Positions 10,142-21,080 of a stretch of 64,000 nucleotides of DNA are shown here, piece by piece. The stretch comes from Teratosphaeria epicoccoides (Eukaryota; Ascomycota; Dothideomycetes; Mycosphaerellales; Teratosphaeriaceae): assembly GCA_021401465.1 (NCBI GenBank), contig JADDMT010000081.1, positions 1 through 64,000 of the forward strand. Reading direction: 5' to 3'. Numbering within the stretch: the stretch's first letter is position 1; every line of letters begins with the position of its first letter. A program made the position numbers and the translations under genes. The notes beneath the pieces are model-generated. The model worked only from the letters and a program-made list of their open reading frames with translations, did no database searches and was not told the DNA's origin.

Positions 10142-10186
10142 GGTGCGGTGCGGTGCGGTGCGGTGCGGTGCGGTGCGGTGCGGTGC
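10142..10186. repeat. (GGTGC)9 pentanucleotide microsatellite in the 5' leader
   Basis: Nine perfect tandem copies of GGTGC end three bases before the dehydrogenase start codon, so the transcript leader would carry GCACC x9. A change of copy number by other than three units would alter the frame of the open upstream extension. Confidence 0.95.
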
Positions 10187-10603
10187 TGTGGGCTGACGTG
10201 AAGACTTGGTCGAAGCGATGCAGAGACGGAGAGGGGTTGGAGTTGAATGGTATTGGGAACGGATTGTTTTGCTTGACTTAGTGGAACTGATTTGTCCTCT
10301 TTCATCAAAGTGCTCCATACATTATTGTGATGCTCTCGATGCGCAACCATCGCCGATCCATACCTTACCGTGATGTCAGCCCGCTGCTATTTGATCCGTT
10401 GCTTACCTAAGTCGGCAGTCATATGACCTCCTACACCTCCTCTGTTCCGTCATGTCGTTGTTGCGTCCAAAATGGAGTAAACGTGTGATGGTCGCGGTAT
10501 CGGGCCGTTGCCGGGTCCTCACGACCTGAGCTAAGGTAAGGTAGCCATAGCTCAGCATAGAGGCTGGACTGTGCGGTGAGCGTAGCAAAGCAAAGCATGA
10601 AAC
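10187..10603. promoter_or_regulatory. divergent intergenic region, dehydrogenase / FAD monooxygenase
   Basis: About 420 bases between two head-to-head genes. No recognisable gene. Short upstream ATG frames exist (for example at 10597) but none is in frame with the monooxygenase. Confidence 0.45.
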
Positions 10604-12011
10604 GTGACTTCTCCACGACCGACATTTTCCGTCGAGGTAGCGGTCGTAGGAGGCGGGATTGGCGGCCTCTTCTGCGCTCTAGCCGTACATCACCACTGCA
10701 CACAAGCCGGCGTGCCGGTCAGTATTGATGTCTATGAGCAAGTCTCCGAGTACAAGGAGATCGGCGCAGGTATCGGTATAGGCATCAATGCCGCTCGCCT
10801 ATATCACAAGCTTGGGATGGGCCAGAAGCTCAACGCAATCGCTGGACACAGGGGCGGCGTTTGGAGGTCGTTTCGAAGGTTCGACAACAGCGACGACATT
10901 ATCACGGTCCCGTGCGATGATACCGAGACCGTCAGGCAGGCGCCGTGCGCGGGAAGCGACTTGCTGGACCTGTCGAAGGAAGCAATCGAGGCGAGACGCG
11001 CTGCCGTCTTACACACGAACAAGGCCTTGAACCGTGTCGAGGTATGCCATGGCCATGTGCTAGCAGCGTGCAGCTACTGATGGCGGATAGGACTTGAGCG
11101 GGCGCGTCCGCCTGCATTTTGCGGACTCGAGCACTGCAGACGCCAATCTGGTCATCGGAGCTGATGGCATACATTCAGTGGTCCGCAGCCTATTTGTCGT
11201 CGACGAGCCTATCTTTTCTGGTCAAATCGCTTATCGCGGCGTGATTCCAATCTCTAGCATTCCTTTCTGGCCCTTCCATACCTATTCTATTGCGTGGTGC
11301 GCTAAACACAGGCATCTGCTCGTCTTCTCCATCTCCGCGAACAAGGGCTGAACGTCGTTGCCTTCGTCACCAAGTCCGAAAGCGAAGTTGCTGATGTCAA
11401 GGAGAGCTGGACCAGTACTTGTGAGCGCAAGGATGTTATAGAGGACTTTGAGGGCTTTGATGAACCTGCTCAGCAGATCCTCCGGCTGCTGCCCGAGAAG
11501 CCTTCGAAGTGGAAGCTGAATGATCGGCCGCCGCTGGATCAGTGGCATTATATGGGCGGCAAAGTCGTGCTGCTGGGTGACGCTGCACATGCTATGCTCC
11601 CTCATCAGGGAGCTGGAGCTGGGCAGGCAGTGGAAGATGGGTGGGTGCTTGGTCGTGCCCTGAGTGACTTTCTGTCTCGGCCTAAGAGCGCTCACTCTGC
11701 GTCTTTGGAGAAGATGGCGCAGCTTTATCAGGATGTGCGGATGCCTAGAGCGCAGAGGATGCAAAGCACGTCTCGAGCGGCGGGTGATACATATGAATTC
11801 CAGTCAGAGGACATGATGGATAAGACGATGGAAGAATGCATCCCTATCGTGGCTGAGAGGACGAGGGAAAGGATGAAGTAAGTGTGTGCTGAAACGATCC
11901 TTTGGGTTGAACTGACAGTTGTGCAGGTGGATTTGGGATGAGGATCTGGATGTTGCTTACGAGAAAGCCAGAAGTCAGGGATCTTGGCTTCACGCTCCAG
12001 CGATGATGTGA
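10604..12011 (+). pseudogene. salicylate-hydroxylase-like FAD monooxygenase, apparently frameshifted and lacking a start codon
   Basis: Three exons (10604-11041, 11091-11877, 11927-12011) join over introns of 49 nt (GTATGC...TAG) and 49 nt (GTAAGT...CAG). Visible motifs of group A flavin monooxygenases are VEVAVVGGGIGG (ADP-binding), LVIGADGIHSVVR (DG motif), and VLLGDAAHAMLPHQGAGAGQ (GD motif); the C-terminus reads WIWDEDLDVAYEKA. Two defects are visible. Homology passes from ISANK in one frame to LNVVAFVTK in another at about 11347, needing one missing base, with TGA at 11349-11351. No in-frame ATG precedes the FAD motif: a TGA lies at 10598-10600, and the codon expected to start (10604) reads GTG. 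Either a young pseudogene or, for the frameshift, an assembly error. Substrate unknown. Confidence 0.75.
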
Positions 12012-12366
12012 TATCAGCATTATTGCCAGAAACATTAGTCGTGGAGTACGAAGTAACTAATGACTATGACGACTCAGGCTTGTAGTTCAGTCATTGCCAG
12101 TTGACACTCTTGGGCTGCGCTGACTTCCAGGAAAGTACTGATGGCACCGACGGTGTTGACAGCATCGAATGCACTGACGGCCTGGTTGATCGAGGGGTAA
12201 GATGATCGATGAGGGCGCTGTGATTAAGTTACAGATCTACAAAAAAGCGCCGGTATCAACCCTCAAGACGCCATCGCTAAAAGAACACTTCACATGCCAA
12301 GAAATACGCTTGTGAGCCGTGTCGTAGCGCAAATGCAAGTATGCGCACTTGAAGTTGACTGGCACA
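12012..12366. other. convergent intergenic region
   Basis: 355 bases between the 3' ends of two converging genes; presumably both 3' UTRs. No coding signal seen. Confidence 0.5.
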
Positions 12367-13432
12367 TCAGACGGCAGTGTACCCACCATCCACCACGACC
12401 GACGTACCGGTCATGAACGAGCCAGCATCGCTCAGCATAAGCAGCGCCGGGCCAATGTGCTCCTCGACCTCGGAGATGCGGCCGAAGAGGTTAAGGGACT
12501 CCATCTTAGCCCTCAGCGGCGGGTCGTCCTCGAAGTTCTTGCGCAACATCGGAGTCAGAATGTTGCCTGGGCAGAGGCTGTTGACGCGGATGGGCTTTCC
12601 GTTGATGCACGTGCCCCACTCCATGGCCAGGCTGCGACCCAGCTGGACAACCGCCGCCTTGGACGCGTTGTACATGTGGCAATGCAGACCGATGTTCGCA
12701 ATCATGGCGCTCATGGAGGCGATGAGGACGATCGAGCCGGGACAGCCGTACTTCTCCATCTGACGGGCTGCGGCGATCGCGGAGAAGGAGACGCCGCCGA
12801 CGTTGACAGCGAGCATGTGCATGGTCTCTTCCTCGGTCCAATTGAGGGCGTCCTTGACGTTCTGGACCGCAGCGGCAGCGACCAGACCATCCAGACGCTG
12901 GTGCGTGCCAGCTATCTCGCCCATGAGGTCTTCCTGCTGTTGCTTCTTGGAGACGTCGACCTGATGGTACCACAGCACGTCGCCGTGCTGCTTCTCTACC
13001 TCCTGCTTCATCAAGTGGAAGTCGGCTGACGGCTTGGCAGCCCAGTCCAGGACATGGACCTTGCCGCCCGCTTCGATGATCGCCTTGGTGATGCCGACGC
13101 CGAGACCACCGGCGCCGCCGGTGACGATGTAGACGCGACCGTCCAACTGGGAGTCGGGTCAACTTTGTCGAAGTGTTGAGATCCTATGCTTGACTTACCT
13201 CGAACCGCTTGAAGCGGCGAGGGCTATCGGTCATGTTCTGCCCAGACAAGGTCTTCGCAATCGTTGATTGGCTCTGCTCGATGCCGGAGACCTGGGACAT
13301 GGCGCCTGAGGTGTGGAACTTGCTTGACATGATCGGGGAGGCCACTACCGGCTTAGCAATGCTGCCGGCGACATGGCTGTTGACAACGGCCGAGGTGAAA
13401 GTGCGCAGCACAGCCGCCATGCGGGATGCCAT
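12367..13432 (-). CDS. short-chain dehydrogenase/reductase with mitochondrial-type presequence
   Basis: Two exons (13432-13199 and 13146-12367) join over a 52 nt intron (GTAAGT...CCCAG) to give 337 residues. The first 78 residues are basic and Ser/Ala-rich without acidic residues near the start, and contain KFHTSG, typical of a mitochondrial targeting peptide. The SDR core follows: TGGAGGLG (residues 87-94), Asp112 after the second strand (favouring NAD over NADP), IASMS (catalytic Ser222 or 224), and Tyr237-x3-Lys241. The Rossmann core resembles fungal polyol dehydrogenases (D-arabinitol/xylulose reductase group), but substrate cannot be assigned. The NNAG motif is replaced by an Ala-rich stretch (VAAAAVQ). 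It converges on the FAD monooxygenase remnant. Confidence 0.88.
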
Positions 13433-14662
13433 TTTGGATGTTGTGTATGTACTAGAGGCTTGTATGTCTTGAAATATTACTATTTGGAGAACCCGGTAAC
13501 GAGGCAGCCAATGTCGAAGTGTATGTATTGTCGTGAAAGTCGGTTCCAAACACAAGTTTTTAAAGGTGCTGCGGCTGCGGCTGCGACAATCTGAAATCTG
13601 ACATGTGAAATTGGATCCGAGATTCTCAGGCGCATGGACGGTTTGTGCCCGCAAGTGCAAACGACAGGAGCAGCATTGCAGAGCCCATCCGAGCCACGTG
13701 TACAACAGCAGAGCGGGGCGTTGGGTTGGCAGTGTACAATTCGACCTGTGCCACTGCGATTCAAGGGCTTGGCCAGGCATTGTAAGACTTGTTATCAGCT
13801 GGTCCGGCTTGGCTGGCAGTAGGAGCACAGTTTCGGGCCGCAAGGACAAGCTACAACGGGTGGCAAGGACAGGCAGTAAATATTCCCCAAATACAAGGAC
13901 TTTTCCCACATGCTGTCAGCTTGATATATATATTGATACCCGTGAGTTTGTTACTTGCTGGTGTACCTTGGACTGCGCATTGGAGTTTGAAGCATATGAA
14001 AGGGGCTGGCAAACTCTCTCTTAGTTACGCAAATTTCGAATGTCCTGATGCTGTGACTGCTTTCATATGATTCAAGCGTGCTACCGCATTCTGGTACATG
14101 GCGAGCATGATGATGCCTTTGTGATTGTGGCGTTGTACGAGAAGTTTTGACCTCAAGCTTCTGTCCGGCCAGTGCAGGGCCAAAGACACTCGAAAGCGCC
14201 AAGCTGAAATGCCCGTTCGTGCTTTTATCGTCGAGATTGATGCAAGCACCAAAGACGATTGGGGGCGCTGTCACATGCTTCGGAGCGTTTGCTGGCGAAT
14301 AAGAGCATACTGTCGCAACCGGCGAGTGTGTCCATGCCTTGCAGCGGATTGTTGTCTATGCTTGATGATCAACGAGTCGATCTCAAGGAATTACCATGAC
14401 AGCCGAATGCAATGGCTTAGCTGATATGACTGATTGTATGAGGGGAGTCCTAGAATCATGACACGCTATCAATCAATCAGCTCACTACTCCATTCCAAAC
14501 TTGAGAACAACGAGTGCCAGAAGCTCTGTCCGACTCATCGGTGGACTGCTATCGAGGTTACTTGAAGAATGTACCACTCGCCAAGGTATATGTGCGTATG
14601 CATCAAAACGCCGCGCCAGGACGCTAGCACTCCATTGACGACCGAAAGGACATGAACGGCCG
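13433..14662. other. intergenic, SDR upstream region
   Basis: 1.2 kb between two minus-strand genes. A short imperfect GCTGCG repeat lies near 13568-13585 and an AT microrepeat near 13923-13935. Short frames on both strands show no domain. It should contain the SDR promoter. Confidence 0.5.
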
Positions 14663-16536
14663 TCAAGCTCGCGCGCTATTACAGAGCCGGTTCCAGACCT
14701 CTATAAAATGACTGGCATCTGAAACAAGGTTAGTCACTACCACAGCTGGGAAAGCTTCAAACTTACCGTTTCTGGACACGAAATGCAAGAAGTACTGGTC
14801 ATGGCTGTCATGCTGAGGAGCATATCCAGACAGGAACACGTACGGAGGAGGTCTTATTACAGCCAGGCTGATGATACTTCGGTCTCTGTCTTCAGGATAC
14901 GCCCAGCCCGGATCGTTGGTCCGCTGCGTGATGAAAGCCGTCCAGAGTGGCACGTCTTTCATAGGGCCACGATATGCGGAAGCCTCGATACGCACAACAC
15001 CAGATCCTTGGTCTCGGAACAGGCGAAGATTATGTTGAAGGTCGCCGTGCTTGATCAGCCCGCCGTACAGCAGCGCCTCTCCGTCTTGGGGCTGATTGAG
15101 CTCAAGAAAGTCGTGCAGACGCAAAGCCGGAACCTCTCGCTCGTCTTGGTACTTCATGGCTACGAATGTGGAATAGAACAGGACCATTCCTGTGATCAGT
15201 CAGCTTGATGTTGGCGATTCGACATCGAGACCGCAACTTACGTTCATGAGAGTAGAAGTTCAAGCGAGCCCACTCGACATACGTATCGTCGATGCGCAAG
15301 AGCTTGCACAAGCGGAGACATGAGCCTTGCCGAATGACCTTGAGGCTTTGCATAGTCGTGCAGTGATAAAGGTCGCGTCCGCTCCGATCTCTTGTGTGAA
15401 CAAAGATGCGTGCTCTGTTATCGTCTGGTCGCCAGTACAGTTGCACCCAAAGCCGCTCGCGATCAAATGGTCTGAACTCGTCAGTCACGCTGAAACTGCC
15501 TGACTTAGACTCATGAAGCTCACAAAGCTATCGCCCGCTGAAAGCCATCTTGTCTCAACTCGTGAAGTGCACCGGGTTCAACCTGGCCGTCGCAAGCAGA
15601 ACGTACGTCACTACGACGCATTAGGAGCAAGCAAAGACACAACGTTCAAGCTGCTACTGACAGCTGGTAGCCCTCATTGAAAGGCGTGAGAGGATTGTCA
15701 CCTCTAAAGACCTTCCGAGCCCAGTGGATGGGCTGCTGCAATGTCAATACAGCTGGATCGCTTCCGTAGGAGGTCTGGCTGGATTCCGATGTGGGCGAAG
15801 ATCTGGAACCGAAACCTGGTGATAAAACTGCCTCGGGTGCCACAGGTGATGGCCTTGATGCGTATGGCTGACTCCAGTCCATAGAGGCAACTATCGGTGT
15901 TTGAGGCGGTGACGCCAAAAAGGGGGATGATATTCGTTGTCTAACGGGTGCACGCACCCTATCTGACCCTACCACCGCTTAGCACAAAGCATCGCAAAGG
16001 ACTGACATCAATATACCCGCGTTACTGATTACTCCTGGAGTGCGTGCTCCATTGAGGGCTTCTTGTGCTTCTAGCAATGTTCCCAGCTGTCTTCTGACCT
16101 GGCGAATGTCGGGAGCGTGGCGTCCTTTGACTACGTCTCGTTGAGCTTCTAAAAAATTGGTATACAGCTGCACACGCTGTAGAAGACTCAGGCGTTCCTG
16201 ACGCTCCATCTGGTAGCGCAAATCCTCCCATACGGATTGATAGTATGTCCGGTCTGGAGCTCTACGGAACATAAGCAGCAAAGTATCGTATGTTGATCCC
16301 AAGCTTGGTAGAAGTAGGCTCATGTCATCGCGGATGCGGTAGAAGGCTGGCTGGTACTGAGGACTGCACTGAGCATGATGAATTTCCTGCAACAAAGAAC
16401 TGTGTGCAAAGAGTAGGCTGACGATGGTGGTGATCTGTGTGGAATACTGCGATAGGCTGTCACGGAAGAGATGGAGACCAGAGGCAGCATCCTCAGCGTT
16501 TACCGCCAAGGTCACCAGAGCATGTCTGTTTGCCAT
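14663..16536 (-). CDS. unrecognised six-exon gene
   Basis: I do not recognise this protein. Exons 16536-16017, 15968-15658, 15582-15524, 15489-15242, 15189-14767 and 14718-14663 total 1617 nt (538 residues) with all phases compatible. Four introns are conventional: 48 nt with TGCTAAG before TAG, 74 nt ending GGCCAG, 52 nt GTAAGT...CACAG, and 48 nt GTAAGT with TGACTAAC. The third (15523-15490) is only 34 nt and is the weakest part of the model. Residues 1-170 look helical (LFRDSLSQYSTQITTIVSLL; VWEDLRYQMERQERLSLLQR). A Ser/Pro-rich linker follows, then a C-terminal half rich in aromatic and charged residues (ERLWVQLYWRPDDNRARIF; DPGWAYPEDRDRSII). No signal peptide or membrane segment is evident. 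Splice continuity supports a real gene. Confidence 0.7.
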
Positions 16537-17788
16537 GTTGTCGGCTCCAGCACCGAGCTCCGAGTCGTTGTGGACTGATGCCGCGCAGGATCGCTTGTGT
16601 GACCTGTATTATTGGGTATATCGAGCGCGGCAGCCACCAGCAATTCAGGAAGGCCAAAAAAGGACTGCTGCTAAAGTACCAGAATCCATCACAGACGAGT
16701 TGTCGGGTCTGTACGGTCTGCGGGCTACTCGCACTGCCAAAGCGTGTCCGTTGAATGAGGGCCCCCTCTCTAATGCCGTGACGCACGGCAGCTCTCGCAT
16801 TCTTGCTGCAGCTCTGACTGGGCCGGGAATCGGACCGGTGAGCTCTACATTGTGCTCTCTGCATTCACCAAAGCTGCAAGGTCAATTAACACCGCTTATT
16901 CATCGAATGCCAGCAAAGCCCTGTGGCTGCAGCTCGTCGCTCGTATCTAAGAGTCCACTGGGGTCTCATTCCGCACACGTTGATCAAATTCCCACATCGC
17001 CAGCCGTGTGGATCTCGCTGGCGTCCCTGCGTCGGTGCATGCTGTATTTACGATCAACAGAAAGCAAAAGACGGGACTCGGTATTCCACGAAAACACGGA
17101 GGATTGGGTGGACACCCCACAAGGCAGCAATGTTGGCCTGAACAGAAGAAACCTTGGCGGCTAAAATTTCGGATGCTCGCACTTTGGAAGGTACCATCCA
17201 CTCACCTACGACACCGACTCGCGCAAAGACCGCCGCACTGCGCAGCACACCTTGTGGCCGTCTCGACTTGATGTTGGAGCAGCTGGCACATACGCGTCGT
17301 CTGCGAATGCGCCATCTCACTAGAGTGTCTCTTGGACAAGAACGCGATACTCATCATACGCGTCCAAACGACACTATCCGCGCAGAGCTCAAGGTAGGAA
17401 CAGAAGCTGACAGTGTATGCCATTCGGCACAGCGGTCAAGCGGTCGCAGAGCGCCATCTTTCATTGTCTGCCCAATCAAGGCATTTTACATGGGCAGTGT
17501 AGACAGCATGCTGCATCTGCCACAGCTAAGATCGCAAAATTAGGGTATACAGCAGCTCTGATCTTCAGTAAACACAACCCCGACTCACATGGTCTCTTCG
17601 TGGCTTGCGGCAACCCTACCCAAAACCGAACGCCGCATCGATCCAAGGGGGTTCCGAAATGAAATCATATCTATCTCGATAATCGCCATGATTCACAATT
17701 CAACCTGAAGCAAGCTCGAGGCCGTCTCGGAATGGACGGAAAGAGCGTGAACGTCCAAACGGTGCAGCGAGAGGAGTGTAGCACGGGC
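16537..17788. other. intergenic region
   Basis: 1.25 kb between two minus-strand genes. A 246-codon plus-strand frame starts inside the neighbouring first exon and has no recognisable domain. No other feature seen. Confidence 0.5.
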
Positions 17789-18480
17789 TCAAACGAACTC
17801 GTAGTCATCCTCATTCCCGTCTGCTGAACTTGGTGCCACCTCCTTGACGACCTTAGCGTAGCTCCTGCCCTTCTTCTTCGCCGGCATCAATCCAACACTC
17901 TCGCCCTCATCATCTAGGACCTCATATTCATTTTTCACCAGCTTCACAGTCTCGCGCTCTTCAAACCTCTCGACGGCTTTGGCAAGAGCAGCGTTCAAGA
18001 TCTGAGAGCTATGGGAAGGGCCACGGGCAGCGAAGCTGTACATGACACCTGCCTCAGCTGGTGTGGGAGAGAGGACGTGGTCCTCGAGATCAGAGCTGTT
18101 AGAAGAAGAGCTAGTGCCCTCGTCGCTACTAGAGACGCGGTCGTGATTGCCCTCGAGCATGTCGTGCTTGCGCGAGGTCCTCGAGGAGGACTGGATAGAG
18201 GCGACTGCAGCGGACTTCGCTTCACGGCGGCGGATATTGAAGGCGCTGCTTGACAGTCAGCGGGCGAAGAACGCGGATAAAGAGCAACACAATGGCCGAA
18301 ATGCACATACGTCTCGCTCGGACGATGGGGACGCGGCTTGCCGCCCTGCTGTCTACCCGCAGCAATAGGAGCAGTGCCGAGGGCCCATTTGTGCTTGCGA
18401 GCAGCGTCGCGCTTGTAGTCTTGAGCAGTGCTGCGGAGGTCGGAAGTGGAGAAAGTTGGGATAGTCTGCTCAGAGGACAT
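17789..18480 (-). CDS. unrecognised acidic-tailed protein, two exons
   Basis: Exons 18480-18311 and 18245-17789 join over a 65 nt intron (GTATGT...AAGCAG with CTGACT upstream) to give 208 residues with consistent phase. The join changes PRPHRPSE into a continuous basic helix-like segment (TAFNIRRREAKSAAV). A Ser/Asp-rich acidic tract (about residues 105-125) follows, then a charged helical part (ALAKAVERFEERETVKLVK) and an acidic end (GNEDDYEFV). No transmembrane segment or signal peptide. I do not recognise a family; composition suggests a soluble, partly disordered protein. An in-frame Met lies 17 codons upstream (18531); the Met at 18480 was preferred because the extension is Pro/Arg-rich without homology. 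Confidence 0.65.
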
Positions 18481-19118
18481 CTTTGCGCTTATCACTGCTC
18501 TTCTTGGCGGGGGAGGCGACGCCGGTGTCAATTGGTTCGATGTTGTTAAGGTTGGCGAAGCTGGGCTGTGCGAAGCCGGACTTGTAGAGTGAGGTGGAGC
18601 TGCAAGTAGAGGGCGGGATGGGTCTTTGTTTTTGTTGAAAGAACTCCGATTGAAGGCGTCTGTCGCGTAGATTGTCTGCTCAGGGTGTCCGATGATGTTC
18701 TATTGACTAAACAAAGGACCGAGGCAGCAGCAGCTGCTGTGTGACCGAAGATGGGTGTAGTGACTAGGGCAGCTGCGATGAGCAACGTGGATGACTGGTA
18801 GGCTGCAGCTGAGTCACGGGTATGGCTGATCGGAAGGCGCGGTTCAGTCTCGGTGCTTCGCCGATCTGGAGGAATGGTTCGAAAAGGCGTCCAGAGTAAA
18901 TGAGACGCGTGGTTGCCTGCTGGTGTCGAGTGTTCTACCTTGATGTCTATGTGGTATGACGGACAGACAAACACGGGAATGTCGCACTCACAGACCGCCG
19001 AGGGTGCCTTCTACGTATCGCCTCTATCTATCACAGCCACCCCGGCCATGCTCGTACCGGATGCGTAGGGGTACCGAGCTTCTATCAAGCTTCAAGCAGC
19101 ATCCCTCATGGCCTCTTG
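18481..19118. other. promoter side of the last host gene and border to the RIP block
   Basis: No convincing gene. The antisense-strand frame over 18546-18974 has low-complexity composition. Normal composition ends near 19120-19200, where CTAG- and TA-rich sequence begins. Confidence 0.45.
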
Positions 19119-19521
19119 ATGGCTCGCGCTAAGACACTAGACTCGAAGAAGCAGGAGCGGCTTAAAGGCCTCATGTCTGATCTAATGTTCTAGAAGCGCT
19201 ATTTTATTAAGGACCCTACAAAGGATAGCAAGTTTGACGCTTATAACAGGCTAAAGCTAAGTGTAGTTACTAAGTACAATTAGAATAATATTAGTAAGAT
19301 GCTTAGTATCTTTAAGCTAAGGAAGACTAGCGCTATTTACAAGGTATTTGTCCTTGTAAAGATGTATACCTTAATTACTTTAAGGTACTATAAGTATCTA
19401 CTAAGGTAGTACTTGTAAATCTTTAACTTTAAAGCTTTTTATCTAGCTAATAACATAGTGTCTATAGATAACATAACTTTATATAGGTTTAGAGCATAGT
19501 AATCTAGCTAAGCTATTAGCA
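19119..19521 (+). pseudogene. RIP-degraded coding fragment, family unknown
   Basis: From the ATG at 19119 a plus-strand frame reads MARAKTLDSKKQERLKGLMS and continues for over 90 codons, with the only stops being TAG at positions compatible with former Trp. The basic, Lys-rich protein is not recognised. It is probably part of a transposon or a host gene fragment captured at the edge of the repeat block. Confidence 0.4.
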
Positions 19522-19842
19522 CTATTAGAAGGGTAGGTACTAATAGCAGGAAGGGGATTAGGTGTTAGACTTATAGAGCTATAAAGAATATTAATAATAG
19601 CAATTAACCTTGTAACTAACTAATCTCCCTAGAGGAGAGGATTAAATTAAATTAAGCATGAAGCTCCTAACTACCTGTGAAGGGCAAGGCCCTAAGTCTT
19701 AGCATAGGCTAGGGCCTATGTAACGCAACCCCTAATAAGGCTAGCTATAAAAGACTAGACAACTAGCAGATAGTCCCTCTCTCCCTATTATACTTGTTAA
19801 ATACTACATAAACCCCTATGTATATGCTGTTTACCTATAACA

Positions 19843-21080
19843 TTAAGTATAATCAATTTCACTATAGAAAGGCTGTCTCCTAGCTAATTAACCCTAGTGT
19901 CTAAAGGATCTACAAACAAGGAAGCATTAGCAGAAATGCGCTATGTTGTTAAGGGAATGCATACCTAGTAACAGCAAATTATGGCCTAGCTAACAGCTAC
20001 GCAGGCTACGCTAAATGAATTAGAGTCCTAATAGTAACAAAACCTAGGCATCTTGTCAGAGGAGCTACTAAAGACTCTCGTAGACATACTAGCTATAGTA
20101 ACATGTGCAAACTCTACTATAGAACTAACAGGATCCTAAGAGTAGAGGCTACTAACGTAGGATAGAAGAGCCAAATCATTTAGGGATTACCTGCTCTGTA
20201 TTAGGAGTTCGCTTAGGGTACACTCTAGGATAAAACCCCTAATAGGCGTAGATTATTACTAGAACATAATCTACGACACCCTCCCTACTCGCTAGCGCGC
20301 CTAGATGCGCTATTTCTAGGAGAAAGGAGGCCTAGACAGGGCGAAGGACCCTGAAGCTTTCCTCATGTAACTTGAGGCCATGTTTGCAGATAGTAACAAG
20401 ATAGCAAGAGCTCTAGAATAGCTTATAAACCTCTGACACGTAGCAGGCTAGCCATAGCACAAGTACTAGCTAGAATTCGACAAACTCCTGCTGTTAGTAG
20501 GAGGGGACTAGTAGACAGATAACGCGAAGATTAGATACCTTAAGAATTCGTTTTTAAATCCTGCTAGGATGTACATAGCGAACGTAAGAGACAAGGGGGA
20601 CTACTACGTGTTTGTAGAGGAGGTTAAAAGGGTCATGACAAACTCTGTAGCAACCGACTAGTTTAAGGCGGCCTATAGGAGGTAGTTAAGAGAAAAGAAC
20701 AAGGACTCTAAAGGTATTCCTATAGCTGCTATATAGGTGCCTAACCCTAGGGTTAGATCCTAAATAGACGCGGATAGGGATATAGTCATAGCACTAACTT
20801 GTACTATAGGAGACTAATATGACGGCAAAGGACCCTGACAAAACAACAGGGGGAAACGACACGCTAAATAGGTAGACGCTACAGAGAGAGAGAAACGCTA
20901 GGAGAATAACCTGTGCTACTACTACAGAGCGTCTAGACACTAAGTTAAGGGGTATACCTACGCCTTGGCTATACCCCTAGCCTGGATTAACATAACTAGA
21001 GTGTCACTATTGCTAGAGGACAATAGAATAGCAGAGGAACCTAGGAGGAAAAACTCGGGAAAAGATTAACTCCTGCTTAG
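19843..21080 (+). pseudogene. B1 gag remnant
   Basis: The frame through ATG 19936 reads with TAG/TAA interruptions. It contains a retrotransposon gag core (DPEAFLM-x-LEAMFADSNKIA, then IRYLKNSFLNPARMYIANV) and near 20910-20955 a CCHC-like knuckle whose Cys and His are partly changed to Tyr. The same arrangement recurs in B2 (56690-57320). Confidence 0.75.

Noticed and set aside
16424..17164. 246-codon plus-strand frame
   Set aside because: It begins antisense to the first exon of the six-exon gene, has no domain and an unstructured composition.
18546..18974. 142-codon minus-strand frame upstream of the last host gene
   Set aside because: Low-complexity composition, no domain, and position in a likely promoter.
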